From positions 17,089 through 81,088 of the forward strand of contig JAEERM010000002.1 in assembly GCA_016285835.1 (NCBI GenBank): 64,000 nucleotides of DNA, in the 5' to 3' direction. Source of the stretch: Fibrobacter sp. GTDB taxonomy: Bacteria; Fibrobacterota; Fibrobacteria; Fibrobacterales; Fibrobacteraceae. The notes beneath the pieces were generated by a model, which made no database searches, was not told the DNA's origin, and saw only the letters and a program-made list of their open reading frames with translations. The position numbers were made by a program, and so were the translations under genes. This document shows positions 8,301-19,000 of the stretch, piece by piece (positions within the stretch are counted from its first letter, which is position 1; the number at the start of each line of letters is the position of its first letter).

Positions 8301-11300
8301 GCAGGAATTCTTTGAATCACAAACCGAGGTCGCTACAGTTCCAGAAGCGTCCGTGGTGTAGTGAACTTTAACCTTGGAATTGTCGTTCACACCTTCCAAA
8401 AGAAGATTCAACTTGAAAACCTTCGCCTTGTATGATGCAAAGAAGTTATAGACTCCTTGATCATGCAAAGTTGCGACAGAAGAATCGTGAACAAACACTT
8501 CGCAGAAAGGCGAGATTACATCCTTTTCAAGGCGTACCGGGTCCCCGTTCACCAATCCACAGCGCCACCGTTTATTCTTCTCATTCGTATTTATCTCGGA
8601 ACAATTGGGCCGAACCCACTCACCCGCAGCACTGTGTAACAAGCTTCCAGCACAATCAGGGCGTTTGACAATATCTTCGCAAAGCTCACCATCAATGGTT
8701 TTATGCTTCTTGTTATCACAAAATCCCGTCGAAGGAATGTCTGAACGATTAACAAACGCCTCTCCCATCAAATTGACAGACTCATAACTCGGCTGGACAA
8801 TCGTCCCGTTTTCGTTACAGGATTTAAGACGGAAGAAAACGGTGCCATTGGTTGCCGAATTGTTTGCTGTCACTTTGAATATGGGTGTCGTTGAGTTACC
8901 CTCTAGCGCCACACGATAGGTCGTTAGTCCATTTGAAGAGCTGATTTTCACGACCGGATTCTCAGGCGAAATCTTCCAGTTTGCATCAGGGGGATCTTCC
9001 ACCGTAACATCAACCTCGATTGGCTTTTTTCCCTCGGTAACAAGACTTACTGTGACACCACTCGTAGAGGCATCGCCTGCAAAAAGACGTTCACTAGCAA
9101 CCTCAAACTTAACCCTAGTCGCCTCACCATTTTCTCCATCGACACTTATCCAGAATGGCATTTTCTTGTAGTTTTTTTTATCATTGGGCGTAAAAGAACA
9201 CTGATAGTTACCCGGAGACAACTTCCCATTGTGTGTAAGAACTTCGGTCATCGGGAAAGACGGGGTACAGTTCATTTGTCCCGCAGTCAAATTCATTTTA
9301 CCCCCATTCAAATTGACAATGCTCAGGTAATCAGAAAGCCTCCCAGGAGAATCCTTTGTCAGGTAAATAATTCTCGGTAACAATACGTAGCTCGGTTTGA
9401 TGGTTGTATAACTCCCCGAAGTCAAATTATCATACTGCACTTCCTTGTTCCTGTACTGAGATTCAAGCGTTACAGAAAGTTGCGGAGCATTAGAAATGTA
9501 GTAGTTGTCAAAGCCATTCACCAATTCCTCACCATCCGTGACAATCGTGGGATCTTTATCGTCTTCTGGGACATTACCACAACCTATTTCATTTTTACCG
9601 CAAATTATGTAATTGTCGACGAGATCCTGCTGCAAGGATTCGTCGAATCGAATAAATATGTTGTCCGAGTTGGTATTCTGAATCTTGGCGCAATTCTTGC
9701 CCGCCATGAAGAAGGTGCCATCCCACACCCTAACGTTACGACCATCAATTTTCTTCGTGTTTGAGTTAAGCATAAACATTCCAATATCACCCTTAGAATA
9801 GACATAATAGCGGTGAGTTCCAGCTCCTTCACCGATAACCTGGCTTGCGCCGTTACCCAAATAGACAAAAACATTTGACCGGGCCGTCGTCTCAGGGAAG
9901 TTTATATTTCCAAGTTTGTTTGCCGCATAAAAGATAAAGTTTCCGTCCAAAGTTCCGCTGGGATTATTGAATACATTTTTAGAACCGAGATTGACCACAA
10001 GATAACCATGATAAAGATTCTCAGGAGCCGCTTTTTTCCAGCAAGTGTTGAGCGCAGACACATTGAAGTTATCAACGTTCTTGCCATTAAGGCAGGTGGT
10101 CTTCTTATCGTAGTCCTTAAATGCATCATAAGCAGTTGTGATGCCATCTTCAATCTGGTAATTAGTGCCATTACATCCTTTTTGCTTGGTACCCAAAATA
10201 CTTTTACAATAGTCAACAATGCTCGTATTGCATTGCATCGAGGATGTCGAAGAACTCACCACATTTCCGAATGTCTTAAACATGTTATAGTCCTGCACAT
10301 ACGTAGTCGGAGATTGTTTCGGCATATTCGTGCAGCCATTGTAGTTAACACACTTTTGCGCACCTTTTATATATACGGACTTGCCTTGTCCACCGAGAGT
10401 CAAGTGCTTCGCACTGAATTCTTGCGATAACCCGCCATCATGATTCGGACCACTACCACCAAACGGAGACGATTTTTCAAATTTGACATGCCCCTTTGCA
10501 ACAAAATCATGCTGCAATTTCGCAACATAAAACTCGGCCGAAGGCCCCATACAGAAATTTCCTTTGATTTCCGCATCTTTTGTATCGTCTGGCGTGAATT
10601 TTCCATTTACGGTAAGGTCCCCACCCACCACAAATTTATAACCCGTATTCGCCATAAAAAGATTCTTTTCAAAAACGGCATTGCCCCCTAGATTCAACAT
10701 TAAATTAGTCGCATTTCCCATCACATAGAGGTCTCCGCCAGTTAAAGCTTCGTTCTGATATTTCAAATCCCCCGCAATACAAGCGCGTTTACCCGCGCTA
10801 ATGTTGTTACCGCTAAGTTCCATATTTCCCGTAATCACTAATTCATCTTGTATTATAAACGGGTTTCCGCTCCAGTTCCCGTTAATCAATGCAGAAGACG
10901 TCGTAAAGCCCTCCGTCGAATGGACGGAAGAACCGACATACGCATACGGGTTATCGACATGCTTGTGAACAACAATCTGCGGAACCTGGACCTTGTAAAG
11001 GCCACGAACATTGAATACAGCCGTCTCACTATATTTCGCATTCCCGCGAGAAGTTCCCGTCGACACGACGGTGAACTTGAAGGCCGAACCATCGGCATCG
11101 ACACCTGTCAGCCACACTGAAAAAAGTTGCTTTCCGCCATTCATCCCACGCACAACACTCGTAAGAGCAACGGGTTTCTTTTTACCATCGTAATATTGCC
11201 GGACAATGCCGCCCACATCATTCGCATGGTAAGTCATCCACGACCGGGCACTTTCGAGACCAGCATGGGCGGCTTCCCTCGCCTCAGACATAGCCATGCG

Positions 11301-11429
11301 TTCTGCACTCGTGAATCCTGTACTACTGAGCCACTTGTACGTAGCCGTAGCAGCAATCGTCGCAACCATCATGAAGATGAGGACTGTTATAAGGGATACA
11401 CCTTTCTTTTTTAGGCAATACATGTTCAT
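5385..11429 (-). CDS. Giant PilX/GspK-like minor pilin, putative tip adhesin I
   Basis: The product is a 2014-residue secreted protein whose N-terminus is a prepilin (LKKKG|VSLITVLIFMMVATIAATATYKW). Cleavage would follow the Gly, but mature position 5 is Thr rather than Glu, as in GspK/PilX-type subunits that cap pseudopili. Residues 1-150 form the pilin-like part. About 165-320 shows repeated GN/GD turns suggesting a beta-solenoid. A segment near 660-780 with LLPRIIYLTKDSPGRLSDY recurs in all three giants. A Cys-rich module runs from HCFYTDF (about 1108) to the CSFATNYLGG region (about 1371). The C-terminal quarter has Ig-like repeats with one CPLGGC motif (about 1770). It follows pilW-like gene I by nine bases with a good GGGGGA site. 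An adhesin role is inferred. Confidence 0.8.
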   Translation of the reverse strand: MNMYCLKKKGVSLITVLIFMMVATIAATATYKWLSSTGFTSAERMAMSEAREAAHAGLESARSWMTYHANDVGGIVRQYYDGKKKPVALTSVVRGMNGGKQLFSVWLTGVDADGSAFKFTVVSTGTSRGNAKYSETAVFNVRGLYKVQVPQIVVHKHVDNPYAYVGSSVHSTEGFTTSSALINGNWSGNPFIIQDELVITGNMELSGNNISAGKRACIAGDLKYQNEALTGGDLYVMGNATNLMLNLGGNAVFEKNLFMANTGYKFVVGGDLTVNGKFTPDDTKDAEIKGNFCMGPSAEFYVAKLQHDFVAKGHVKFEKSSPFGGSGPNHDGGLSQEFSAKHLTLGGQGKSVYIKGAQKCVNYNGCTNMPKQSPTTYVQDYNMFKTFGNVVSSSTSSMQCNTSIVDYCKSILGTKQKGCNGTNYQIEDGITTAYDAFKDYDKKTTCLNGKNVDNFNVSALNTCWKKAAPENLYHGYLVVNLGSKNVFNNPSGTLDGNFIFYAANKLGNINFPETTARSNVFVYLGNGASQVIGEGAGTHRYYVYSKGDIGMFMLNSNTKKIDGRNVRVWDGTFFMAGKNCAKIQNTNSDNIFIRFDESLQQDLVDNYIICGKNEIGCGNVPEDDKDPTIVTDGEELVNGFDNYYISNAPQLSVTLESQYRNKEVQYDNLTSGSYTTIKPSYVLLPRIIYLTKDSPGRLSDYLSIVNLNGGKMNLTAGQMNCTPSFPMTEVLTHNGKLSPGNYQCSFTPNDKKNYKKMPFWISVDGENGEATRVKFEVASERLFAGDASTSGVTVSLVTEGKKPIEVDVTVEDPPDANWKISPENPVVKISSSNGLTTYRVALEGNSTTPIFKVTANNSATNGTVFFRLKSCNENGTIVQPSYESVNLMGEAFVNRSDIPSTGFCDNKKHKTIDGELCEDIVKRPDCAGSLLHSAAGEWVRPNCSEINTNEKNKRWRCGLVNGDPVRLEKDVISPFCEVFVHDSSVATLHDQGVYNFFASYKAKVFKLNLLLEGVNDNSKVKVHYTTDASGTVATSVCDSKNSCEIPMFAGDSVFLEYEENGNDEFSQWQFIKSASTGEVYSASSDQTLKILAVRDTLVHAVFNKNKNHCFYTDFKDTESGWCSATSSRECIDKCTSTGKKNSCSVKGDGLRPESHWLVPRTNSGHNYAEISRDADAIYYSGSGNGNSSNATVTYLLNRAEAGGHGLLMSRFKSCAMQGNKKNSLMNSGFILRSSDNAGEYSILSIYGIQESGNFSVVARMCEGDGTGINNVSKAHCSAEKPFGIRLTSSEFANTAFNVNVDVRGDNAVIELSYKNGSSWVRSTVSLPLTIPASYGQFVGLSLAEDCFKVYNLGWESNDWYGQDCFDIPKVTCSFATNYLGGILPLNEETTPWVGLSKWFNDPTDPTKMHDGCTLSYHYNGCDLDDNLLTNRCDPWLDGTTHCSSCNFNTDDGPYYVTGKSANTLKNSTYTFGVAGLHGMSKTYNYNGSAVYGSVREASVTVDCSGSGGNGHLYTASCGRFMVGDITECAQDVSFSTDACVNQTSCMVSVSGGIANLRSSTMSGDVSGLPEDPNSGIAPTISMIMKDANGRLSQEFQINGNGRFNRDVNLMADMQEFDPEKVVSIEFSSAHAFTLSGLTSSCPNTVGVLGCSAQIEGDRFVVHSTITNASAAVCKVDGSEKYGTAEKDCPSDGVFYIPAVDVYKNLNNSGDLQRSYTFTVTTTAKDNKSQKTTCTTDPVVLSRNEFTCSVSTHGELVAGDEMPAINYSITNCPLGGCSVIATVGGEAPVTLNYRDDGLVASWMPNINTKAGTYQYILEYGGLTCEASVTFKDGQDGEATNCAIDFSDSTFTADLSLPSGGNSSVKLWYTDYLGNVIGQAKSTSSSTTSFREHLPAITVSGQYVLVLSINGKEACSVNYEYTAPAEIKADCYIENGRFKTKNKNTGETIYSVSLNRNDNGTPYGNTVSTGSWSADGFVDLDAYVPTTPGTYTYNLWGSELLCSVTYEVKDESEENP

Positions 11430-11438
11430 CTCGTCCCC

Positions 11439-12797
11439 CTAATCCCTCGGCCCGTTACTCGGAACGGGTACCACTAGTGAAATATTCGATTTTTCGCCGC
11501 CCCTGTTTACCGCGAGTTCCAGCAAGAACGCTTTCACATTCTTCTTATCCGGAATCAGAGGGACATAATTCTTGTCATCGAAGTTGTAATTCGCCGATTC
11601 GACTCTTCGCAACTGCAAATTCCGTATAGTCACCCTGCCCAACGCCGACGAGGGCGAATAGCTCGCGAAAGTGAATGCAAGACAAACGTTCTTCTCCTGT
11701 TTTTTCAAGCTAAAGCGGAAGGAACGCAAATTCGGTTCATAATCTGTCGCCGGTACATAGAACAAAAAGTCATCAAGATCCTGGACCAAGGTTCCATCCA
11801 AATGGCGAAATCCCACAGCAGCATGATCGCGGCCAGGGCAGAACAATCGACTATTGTCTGCATTGTACGGCAATTCAAACGAAATTTCATACGTCACGCT
11901 CGGTTCCAAAGTCACTTTAGAACAGAGGATGTTCCACTGGCTGCCGTCCACCGGCGCAACCCCCGTAAAGGCCTTGCCCACGAACACCTGGTTCACCTCT
12001 TTTCCCGTTGTAATGGGTTTATTGTGTTCTCTGTCGTAGTTGGACACAAAACCTGTAAGATTAATTTTTTCGCCCCCATCGGCAGGCGAAATAGAAAGGA
12101 AATGGAAATGCTCATCGCCACTATGGCCCGAAGCATATCTCGAAAGAAGCCTGAAAGGAGTTCCGCTCACCCCAGCACCGACAACAGGGAGCACGAGCGC
12201 TTTTTCCGCAGAAGTCGAGAACGCATCCCCGACAACGCCCGGCTGAGCAGGAATTACGTGGAATCGTTCGATATCGGAGGCAATTTCCACCACCACGGAC
12301 GGATCAGGGCAATCAGACGACGTTTTCGCTTTTATTTTTTCAACGACCGAACACTTACGGTAAAGGGACTTGCCACGTTTGAACCAGGCAACCTCTTCAA
12401 CGACATCAGCCTGTCCCGCCGAAGAATAGCGCAGGCGCCTCATCCTCAAAGTATCCGTTTCGCCATTTGCGGACTGGACTAGGTGGAACGACGATGAATC
12501 CGGAACTAGAGCGGATGGATCCATATAAACTTTAGGGGAAGCAACAAACATATCGGGCAAAGAGGCGCTGCCAGCTTCTTTATAGACCTTGGCCCCCATC
12601 TGCGACACATCAACAGAAAACATATCAGCAACTTTTTCCGCGACTTCGCTAGCCTTGAGCATGTTCTGAGTGCGTACTCGGAACTTGGTACTGTCACTGA
12701 AAGCACGGCCTGCAACAAGGACCACCACCCCTAGAATGGCGATATAGACCATAAGCTCCATTAACGTGAAGCCGCGTTTTTCACAATTCCCGTTCAT
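11439..12797 (-). CDS. PilW/GspJ-like minor pilin I
   Basis: The minor prepilin is 452 residues from the ATG at 12797. The track extends 16 codons upstream without a signal. The leader MNGNCEKRG|FTLMELMVYIAILG has the Gly/Phe cleavage site and Glu5. A large extracytoplasmic domain follows, containing PGRDHAAVGFR (about 325) and ending in VVPVPSNGPRD. Both motifs recur in the PilW-like proteins of modules II and III. The family usually sits under the pilus tip between the V/I and X/K subunits. It is the first gene of operon I, directly before the giant pilin. No FimT or PilV gene precedes it, unlike module III. A 7-bp inverted repeat (12814-12830) contains a GGAGG sequence just upstream. Confidence 0.82.
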   Translation of the reverse strand: MNGNCEKRGFTLMELMVYIAILGVVVLVAGRAFSDSTKFRVRTQNMLKASEVAEKVADMFSVDVSQMGAKVYKEAGSASLPDMFVASPKVYMDPSALVPDSSSFHLVQSANGETDTLRMRRLRYSSAGQADVVEEVAWFKRGKSLYRKCSVVEKIKAKTSSDCPDPSVVVEIASDIERFHVIPAQPGVVGDAFSTSAEKALVLPVVGAGVSGTPFRLLSRYASGHSGDEHFHFLSISPADGGEKINLTGFVSNYDREHNKPITTGKEVNQVFVGKAFTGVAPVDGSQWNILCSKVTLEPSVTYEISFELPYNADNSRLFCPGRDHAAVGFRHLDGTLVQDLDDFLFYVPATDYEPNLRSFRFSLKKQEKNVCLAFTFASYSPSSALGRVTIRNLQLRRVESANYNFDDKNYVPLIPDKKNVKAFLLELAVNRGGEKSNISLVVPVPSNGPRD

Positions 12798-12813
12798 ACG
12801 CCCCGACGGTAAC

Positions 12814-12830
12814 GTCCTCCAGAGGAGGAC
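12814..12830 (-). promoter_or_regulatory. Perfect hairpin GTCCTCC-TCT-GGAGGAC before pilW I
   Basis: On the minus strand a 7-bp stem with a 3-base loop ends 16 bases before the ATG at 12797 and locks up a GGAGG sequence. It could shield a ribosome-binding site, though the GGAGG is rather far from the chosen start. Confidence 0.4.
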
Positions 12831-12871
12831 AATTTCAAACAACATCCCGAATCCACCGGACCCCGGAGTTC

Positions 12872-12908
12872 ATAAAATAATAAAAAGGGTGTGACGTACG
12901 CCACACCC
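12872..12908 (-). terminator. Terminator-like hairpin in leader of pilus operon I
   Basis: The stem GGGTGTG/CACACCC (12887-12893 with 12902-12908) is followed on the minus strand by TTTTTATTATTTTATG. It lies 75-110 bases before pilW I. A separate terminator (13003-13028) already closes the giant pilin gene II, so this one may act as an attenuator inside the operon I leader. The 12798-13067 interval otherwise holds only AT-rich putative promoter sequence. Confidence 0.6.
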
Positions 12909-13002
12909 AACAGATAAAATAGTGGTAAAATAAGAAATCAAAGACTCAGCCACCAAAAGGGCCACCAGTCAAGACGTAATTTTATGATAAGAAAAATATA
13001 AC

Positions 13003-13028
13003 AAAAAGGAGAAAGCCCCCAAAGGGGC
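13003..13028 (-). terminator. Intrinsic terminator after giant pilin II
   Basis: The minus-strand hairpin GCCCC-N4-GGGGC is followed by TTTCTCCTTTTTG. It lies about 40 bases after the stop codon at 13068. Confidence 0.7.
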
Positions 13029-13067
13029 ATCCTCCTACTTATTGCCAAATATGAACATCAAACTCCT

Positions 13068-16000
13068 CTATTCAAAACAACTGGTTTGTACCCACCACCA
13101 AGCATCACTTGCATCTTGATTTATCCATTCTGGATCATCAGTTCTGTCTGGATTCACTTTATAACACTTTCCACTGGCCATGTTATCAAGCCCACTCTTA
13201 TAACATTTACCATGATAACCACCTTTACCATTTACAAAGTCCACACAAATATTTTGTTGCGCCGGAGCAAATGTCACCTTAAACGTGCACTCCTTGGACA
13301 CCTTCACACCATTCACATCACGGCTGATATTGAATTGATAATCCTTTTCACCAGTACCGCTTTGATCATAGAACGATACATTTCCGGAAGTGTAGCCAGA
13401 CCCACTTTCATATACCGTCGGCCCTTTTTTAATTTTCCATTCGCACTCTCCATCGCATCCACTCACGTTAGGAGAAACCACAATTGGGCTTTCGGGATTC
13501 TGTCCGGTCGTTGGCGAAGGACACGTCAAGGTCAGGTTAACATTGTTCACCGTATGCGTCACCGTACAAGCCGGATTACCATTCAAACTCAGGATGAAAT
13601 CATAGGTTCCATTGGCATATTCACCCAAATGCAAATCGAAATTCAGTGGGGCGTTAGAATTCGCAGCCACATTCTGTTGACCAAGCACATTGCCCAAGAG
13701 ATCAGATCTCGTGAGAGTTGCAGCGACATTCCCCATATTTCCGCCAGAAACAAATGCCGTAAAATGCCCCTGAGGCGTAATCTTACACTCTGATGCAGAC
13801 GCAGGAATAGACTCTATTATTTCAAAGCTACCCGACGTACAGGAACCGTAAACCTTTGTTTTTGTCGCATTATAAACCGTCACCGTATAGGAATAGGTTC
13901 CAGCACTCATCGCTGTCGCCGTATTCAGGCTCGGCGCCCAAGACATGGAGCCTTGAAGGGTCGAGCTATGTGCGTATTCCGTACCATCCGACAGAGTAAG
14001 GTCGTATACGCAGCCTCCAGCAGGGCAATTATTGGCTTCGACAACAACTGCCGGGACACCTCCCCCCTGCACAAAGCTAGTCGTAGGTCCATCAAGCCGG
14101 CAATTTAAGGAAACTGGGCTAAGAGGCATCGATGTCGCAGTACATTCGCTCGTTGGAGGAGTAAGTTCTGTCGCGGCATCATCATCGTACACCGACACCT
14201 TGAAGGAATACTGTTGCGCTTGAGTTCCTTCGTACAATCTATCTTCAAAATTTGGATCATCGATGAGGAATATGCCTTGTGAATTACAGGGGCCAAAATA
14301 AGTCGGTAAGGAAGATTCCGTTAGAGATTCCACCTTGCACTTCTTTGCAATCTGGAACGGGTCAATATTCGTACTTATACGCCACTGTCCTGCCGGAGTA
14401 TAAGTAACATCGTTTTCACCGCAATTCACGCTCAAGGTTGCCGAGCATTGGCTCGTAATGGAATCAATCGTATAAGTGCCGAACCCGCTTCTCAGAATTA
14501 TTTCTTTAACATGTTCCGGATCAAACCCATAACGGGAAGCAAAGTCCTTGTTTTCAAAATCGTTCACTGCGGAGGCCTCTAAATTTACCGCATCGGAGGT
14601 TTTGCCCGAGACATCTTTAAATGTAGCCGTAACCTTAGTCCCCGCGTCCATCGTCACATAGAACATCACTCTCGCATCGCGGAGATTTACTCCACCTTCT
14701 CTATTCAAAACAACTTTGTGCTCTCCGGTAATGCCCGATGTCGTCCCTGCCAAGCGTTCATTCTGGACACAAGTATGCTTTTGGCCCACATAAAACTCAC
14801 CGCAGCCAGCCGTAAACACTTTTCCGCGTTGCATACAATAGACCCTTACAGAGGCATTACGGACCGCTCCATTCAGGCTATCGTGCTGGAAGCCATGATC
14901 TCCTTCGTACTTGAAATAGAAGTTACCCGATCTGAGTTCGAGCGCATCATTCACAAGGCCACTCTCCACATATCCATCGGCTCCAATATTCCCGCCACAA
15001 TACGTTCCATTTATCAAGCCGGCACCAAGCAAACGTTTATATCTACCACTGGGCATATCGCAACCATTATAATAATACGAGATGTCGTCAACACAATCCG
15101 CACCTTTATCCGCGAACCACTTGGAATAACCGATCACAGGGGTCACGTCTTCATTGCGTGGGACCTGACCTGCCATATATTTAGCTGCAAAAGAACAAGT
15201 TATGGTCGGGGTGGCATAGCACTTGTCTTTATACTGTTCAGAGAACCAGCTTACATCGTACACACCAAAATCGGAATCACCCAATTTAAGCCCAACATAA
15301 GCATGTTCATCATCATCCAAGGAGCCACCCATTAAGGCAGAAAGCGCTTTCAAATCAAATTTTGCGACAGCACGCCTAAAACCGGATGCGCCAGGAACAT
15401 TCCCCATAATAAGTAAGCTATCTCTCTTATATATAGTCACATCGAAATTCAACGAGGCCCTAGATTCCCAAGAAAGCCCAGCCCCCGAAACGGAGTCTTT
15501 CAATCGAGCGGACATACAATTTGCCCCCTTTGCATAAGTTTCAGTCATCGAGACCGATGTCAAATAACAGACACGGGCAAACGTTTCCTTTGCTGTCGAA
15601 TTACGTCCAGTTGAATCAATTCCAAAGAAATTCACCGAAACATATTCCGTTCCAGCCCTATTTGACCTAATTACAAGGCCACTATTCAAGGATGTTTTGT
15701 CCACTTTTGTAGGGCTGGTTATATCCGTCCAAAGTTGAATATTATATGTACCTTCAATACCTGCATCCACAGTATTCATCATCATCGCAACATTTCCGTC
15801 ATCAGGCCGTTTTAAATATTTATGCGAGAAAATTTCCGGCCGAGCACGTCCACCACCATTACTATTTACAACGATCCAGTTGGCATTTTCATAGCGAAGG
15901 TCGTTATTTTTGCATGGCATCGACCCTTGACAATAATCTATACAATCAGGATCTTTGTTGTTTTTACACCAAATATCCGTTTTATTGAATTCCGCATAGA

Positions 16001-19000
16001 AGCAATGCGGATCTCTCTCATTGAACACGGCCGTATAGGACACATCATCACTCATTACAAACCGTACTGTATCCGAGGAGTTTTCAGAATGGTTCCCTGA
16101 GCCATCCGAAATAGACCAACGAGCAAATCGATCATCACCACCTTCTTTTGTGGTCAAACGAACATTTTGGCCCGAATAGACAATTATATCGCACCCTACC
16201 GAACTCGAACAAGTTTTCTTTTTGGGGTGAGAGAATGTTGTATCTTCCGGTTCGAAAATATCTATGAGAACATCACTGTCATCGGCGTTTTTTAGCGCAA
16301 CATGGAGCATGTAGTGTAAGCGTTTGAGCGAGGCATACAGGATATACCCTCCAGCGTTAGTTGCATCATCCTTTGGCGCAGTCACATAATTGAATTTTTC
16401 AGGATTATACATGACACAAGTTCGTCTGTCAAACGAGCCCTCTATAAAACCGTATTTTACAGATTCACCTAAACCCGCATCACATTCCCACTTTTCATTT
16501 GCAACTTTATTATCACACCCATGGTATCGAGGAAGATCAACCCATTCCAATGGCGTTGGCATCGGGCAATTTTCCAAGGAATCGGCGGCCAGTTTGTACT
16601 TAGGATTTTTTTCACATTCTTCCTCATATTCACGGCAGTAATCAGCAATCGAGCCTCGATGTATCGTTGCAACACCACGACGGTTAAAGGCCTTTATTAC
16701 AGAACCCCCACCAACAATACAGCCTTCTGGGTTTTGCAAAGTAAACCGAACCGTACCAGGCAAAGCCGATGGACTTACAGACACATTAAATATCGGATAC
16801 GTGGTTTCTACACTGGAGTATGGTTTTTCGACGGCATAATACTGGGAGCCATCCGCAGCTTGTTTCCAGGTAATATTAGAATTATCGGATTTCCTCACAT
16901 CCCAACCGGTGGGCAAGTCCGACATTCCGATACGTATCTTAAAATCGCCCGTTAATGACGAGGGTTTTACAACCAGTTTGACTTCACCGGAACCCGATTG
17001 CCCCACTTGGAAGAATTCATTTGCGGCACCTGCAAAATGGACCATGGGAGTCGTCGTAGAGTCGCCCTCTAGAAGTTGCACATAGAAATCGGATTTAAGC
17101 GTTCCACCTTGCGGATTATTCCGAGTGAAAGAACAATTATAGACATTCGTATTCAAGTTAGCACTGACAATTTTGTCTTTAACCTTACCACTTGTAAGAT
17201 CATTTGCACGCCCGTCACACGAAAGAATTCCACCTTGTTTCGGCGCTCCCGTACGCGGAATCACCGTTATATAATCCGACAGTTGACCAGGAGAACTGGC
17301 ATTCAGGTAAACAACTCTCGGCATAACCTGGATGGTGGGCCCAGGATTAACCACATTCATTTCATCAATTTTATCAGGACTCTTATATTCAGACTCTACG
17401 GTAACATACAGCTGAGGGCCCATCGCAACAAAATCCGGATCGTACGGACCTTCCACAAAGCCAACCGACGACGAGGAGACCAACGCTGCCGATGACGAAC
17501 TTGTAGGAGAATCGCCGCAATAAGCACTATCGGCTACGGGGCAAACAATTCCACTTTGCGCAATATCGTCGACAACATCTTCGTCGTACATCATGGTGAC
17601 CGTACCATTTATATCCGGAATTTTTGCACAGCTTGACGCCGTTGCATATACAGAACCGGCCCAAGTACACTGCCCCAGGAAGCCCTTTATATCAGCCCTT
17701 GTAAAAAAGAAATAATTTCGAGTTGACTTGTCATTTTCACAGTTGATATGAACATCAGCCCCATCTTTCAAATACACAAAAACACGGGAATTCGGCGTTG
17801 TTTTGGGGAAACGGCCATGGTTTGCATTCGGCCCACCAAATTTAGTGTCATAGATAAACAAGAATTTTCCATTCAAAGACGGGGCGCTAGCATCGTTAAC
17901 ACCTCCAGCAGCATTCTCGTTAAAAGTCAATTTAAGAACCAGATAATCATTAAACAAGTATCTCTTTCTCTTATCCTTATCGTTGTATAGCTTTTCGTAA
18001 CAGCTATTCATTTTTGTTGTTTTATCATTTGAAATATGATTAAGGTGATTGCAGTCTGGAATACCCGACTTCGACGCAGTATCGGCGTATTTCTCAAATT
18101 TTTTCCACCCTGTCATAAGAATATCGCTAACATAATACGGCGAATTGCTACAAGATTTCCCTGTTTGTGATTTCGGTTTCCAAATAGCATCACAGTAATT
18201 TTTTACAGATTTGCCACATTGGAAAGACGGATTTTCTGGAAGCGTTCCGCGCACAATTCCCCTTGACGCAAATCCTGCGTAACCCAAGTCCTTATTTCCA
18301 CCCTTAATTTGATAATATTTTTTGAATTTTTTCCCGTTTACAGTCTCTTCATTACAATTATCCACGCCAGGAACCACATTAACTTGGCATGCGGCAGCAT
18401 CTTTTACATACACTGTATCTTTGTCACTTGTTCCAAGTTGCCTATGGCTAAGTCCGGAAATCCCGTTGTTTGTATTTAAGCCATATCCACGGCCATTCTT
18501 AAACGATGTCGGCATCCAGACATGATGCGCTACAATAAAATCATGGTTTGCTGACTCCGATTCAAACTGGATGGAAGCAGAATTCCCTAGGCACAGATTC
18601 CCTCCTATCGAATGTTGGAAAGCACTTAAATTCGGACGCATCACGCCCTCTAAGTACATATTTCCACCCACAGAAAAACCGGGATCGCCAATATTGCCGA
18701 TGGTCAAGTTGCCCGCAAAATAGGCATTTTCTCCAATATTTCCAACAAACTTATTCGAACCAGATCCAGCCAGGCCACCCACAAAAAGATTTTTGGTCCA
18801 TATTCCGTTATTGGGATCCAAATTGCCCCCCACGCAAGTCGTTCCGCCAGCCTTAATCTTGTTACCGCTCAACGTGACTTTACCCGTAACAACAAAGTCT
18901 CCATCCAGATTAATCGGGTTCGACCCATTCGCCATACCCCAGTCCCCATTGATAAGGGCAGATGTGACTCCATGCCCACCAGCAAAGGATGTAGAGCCAC

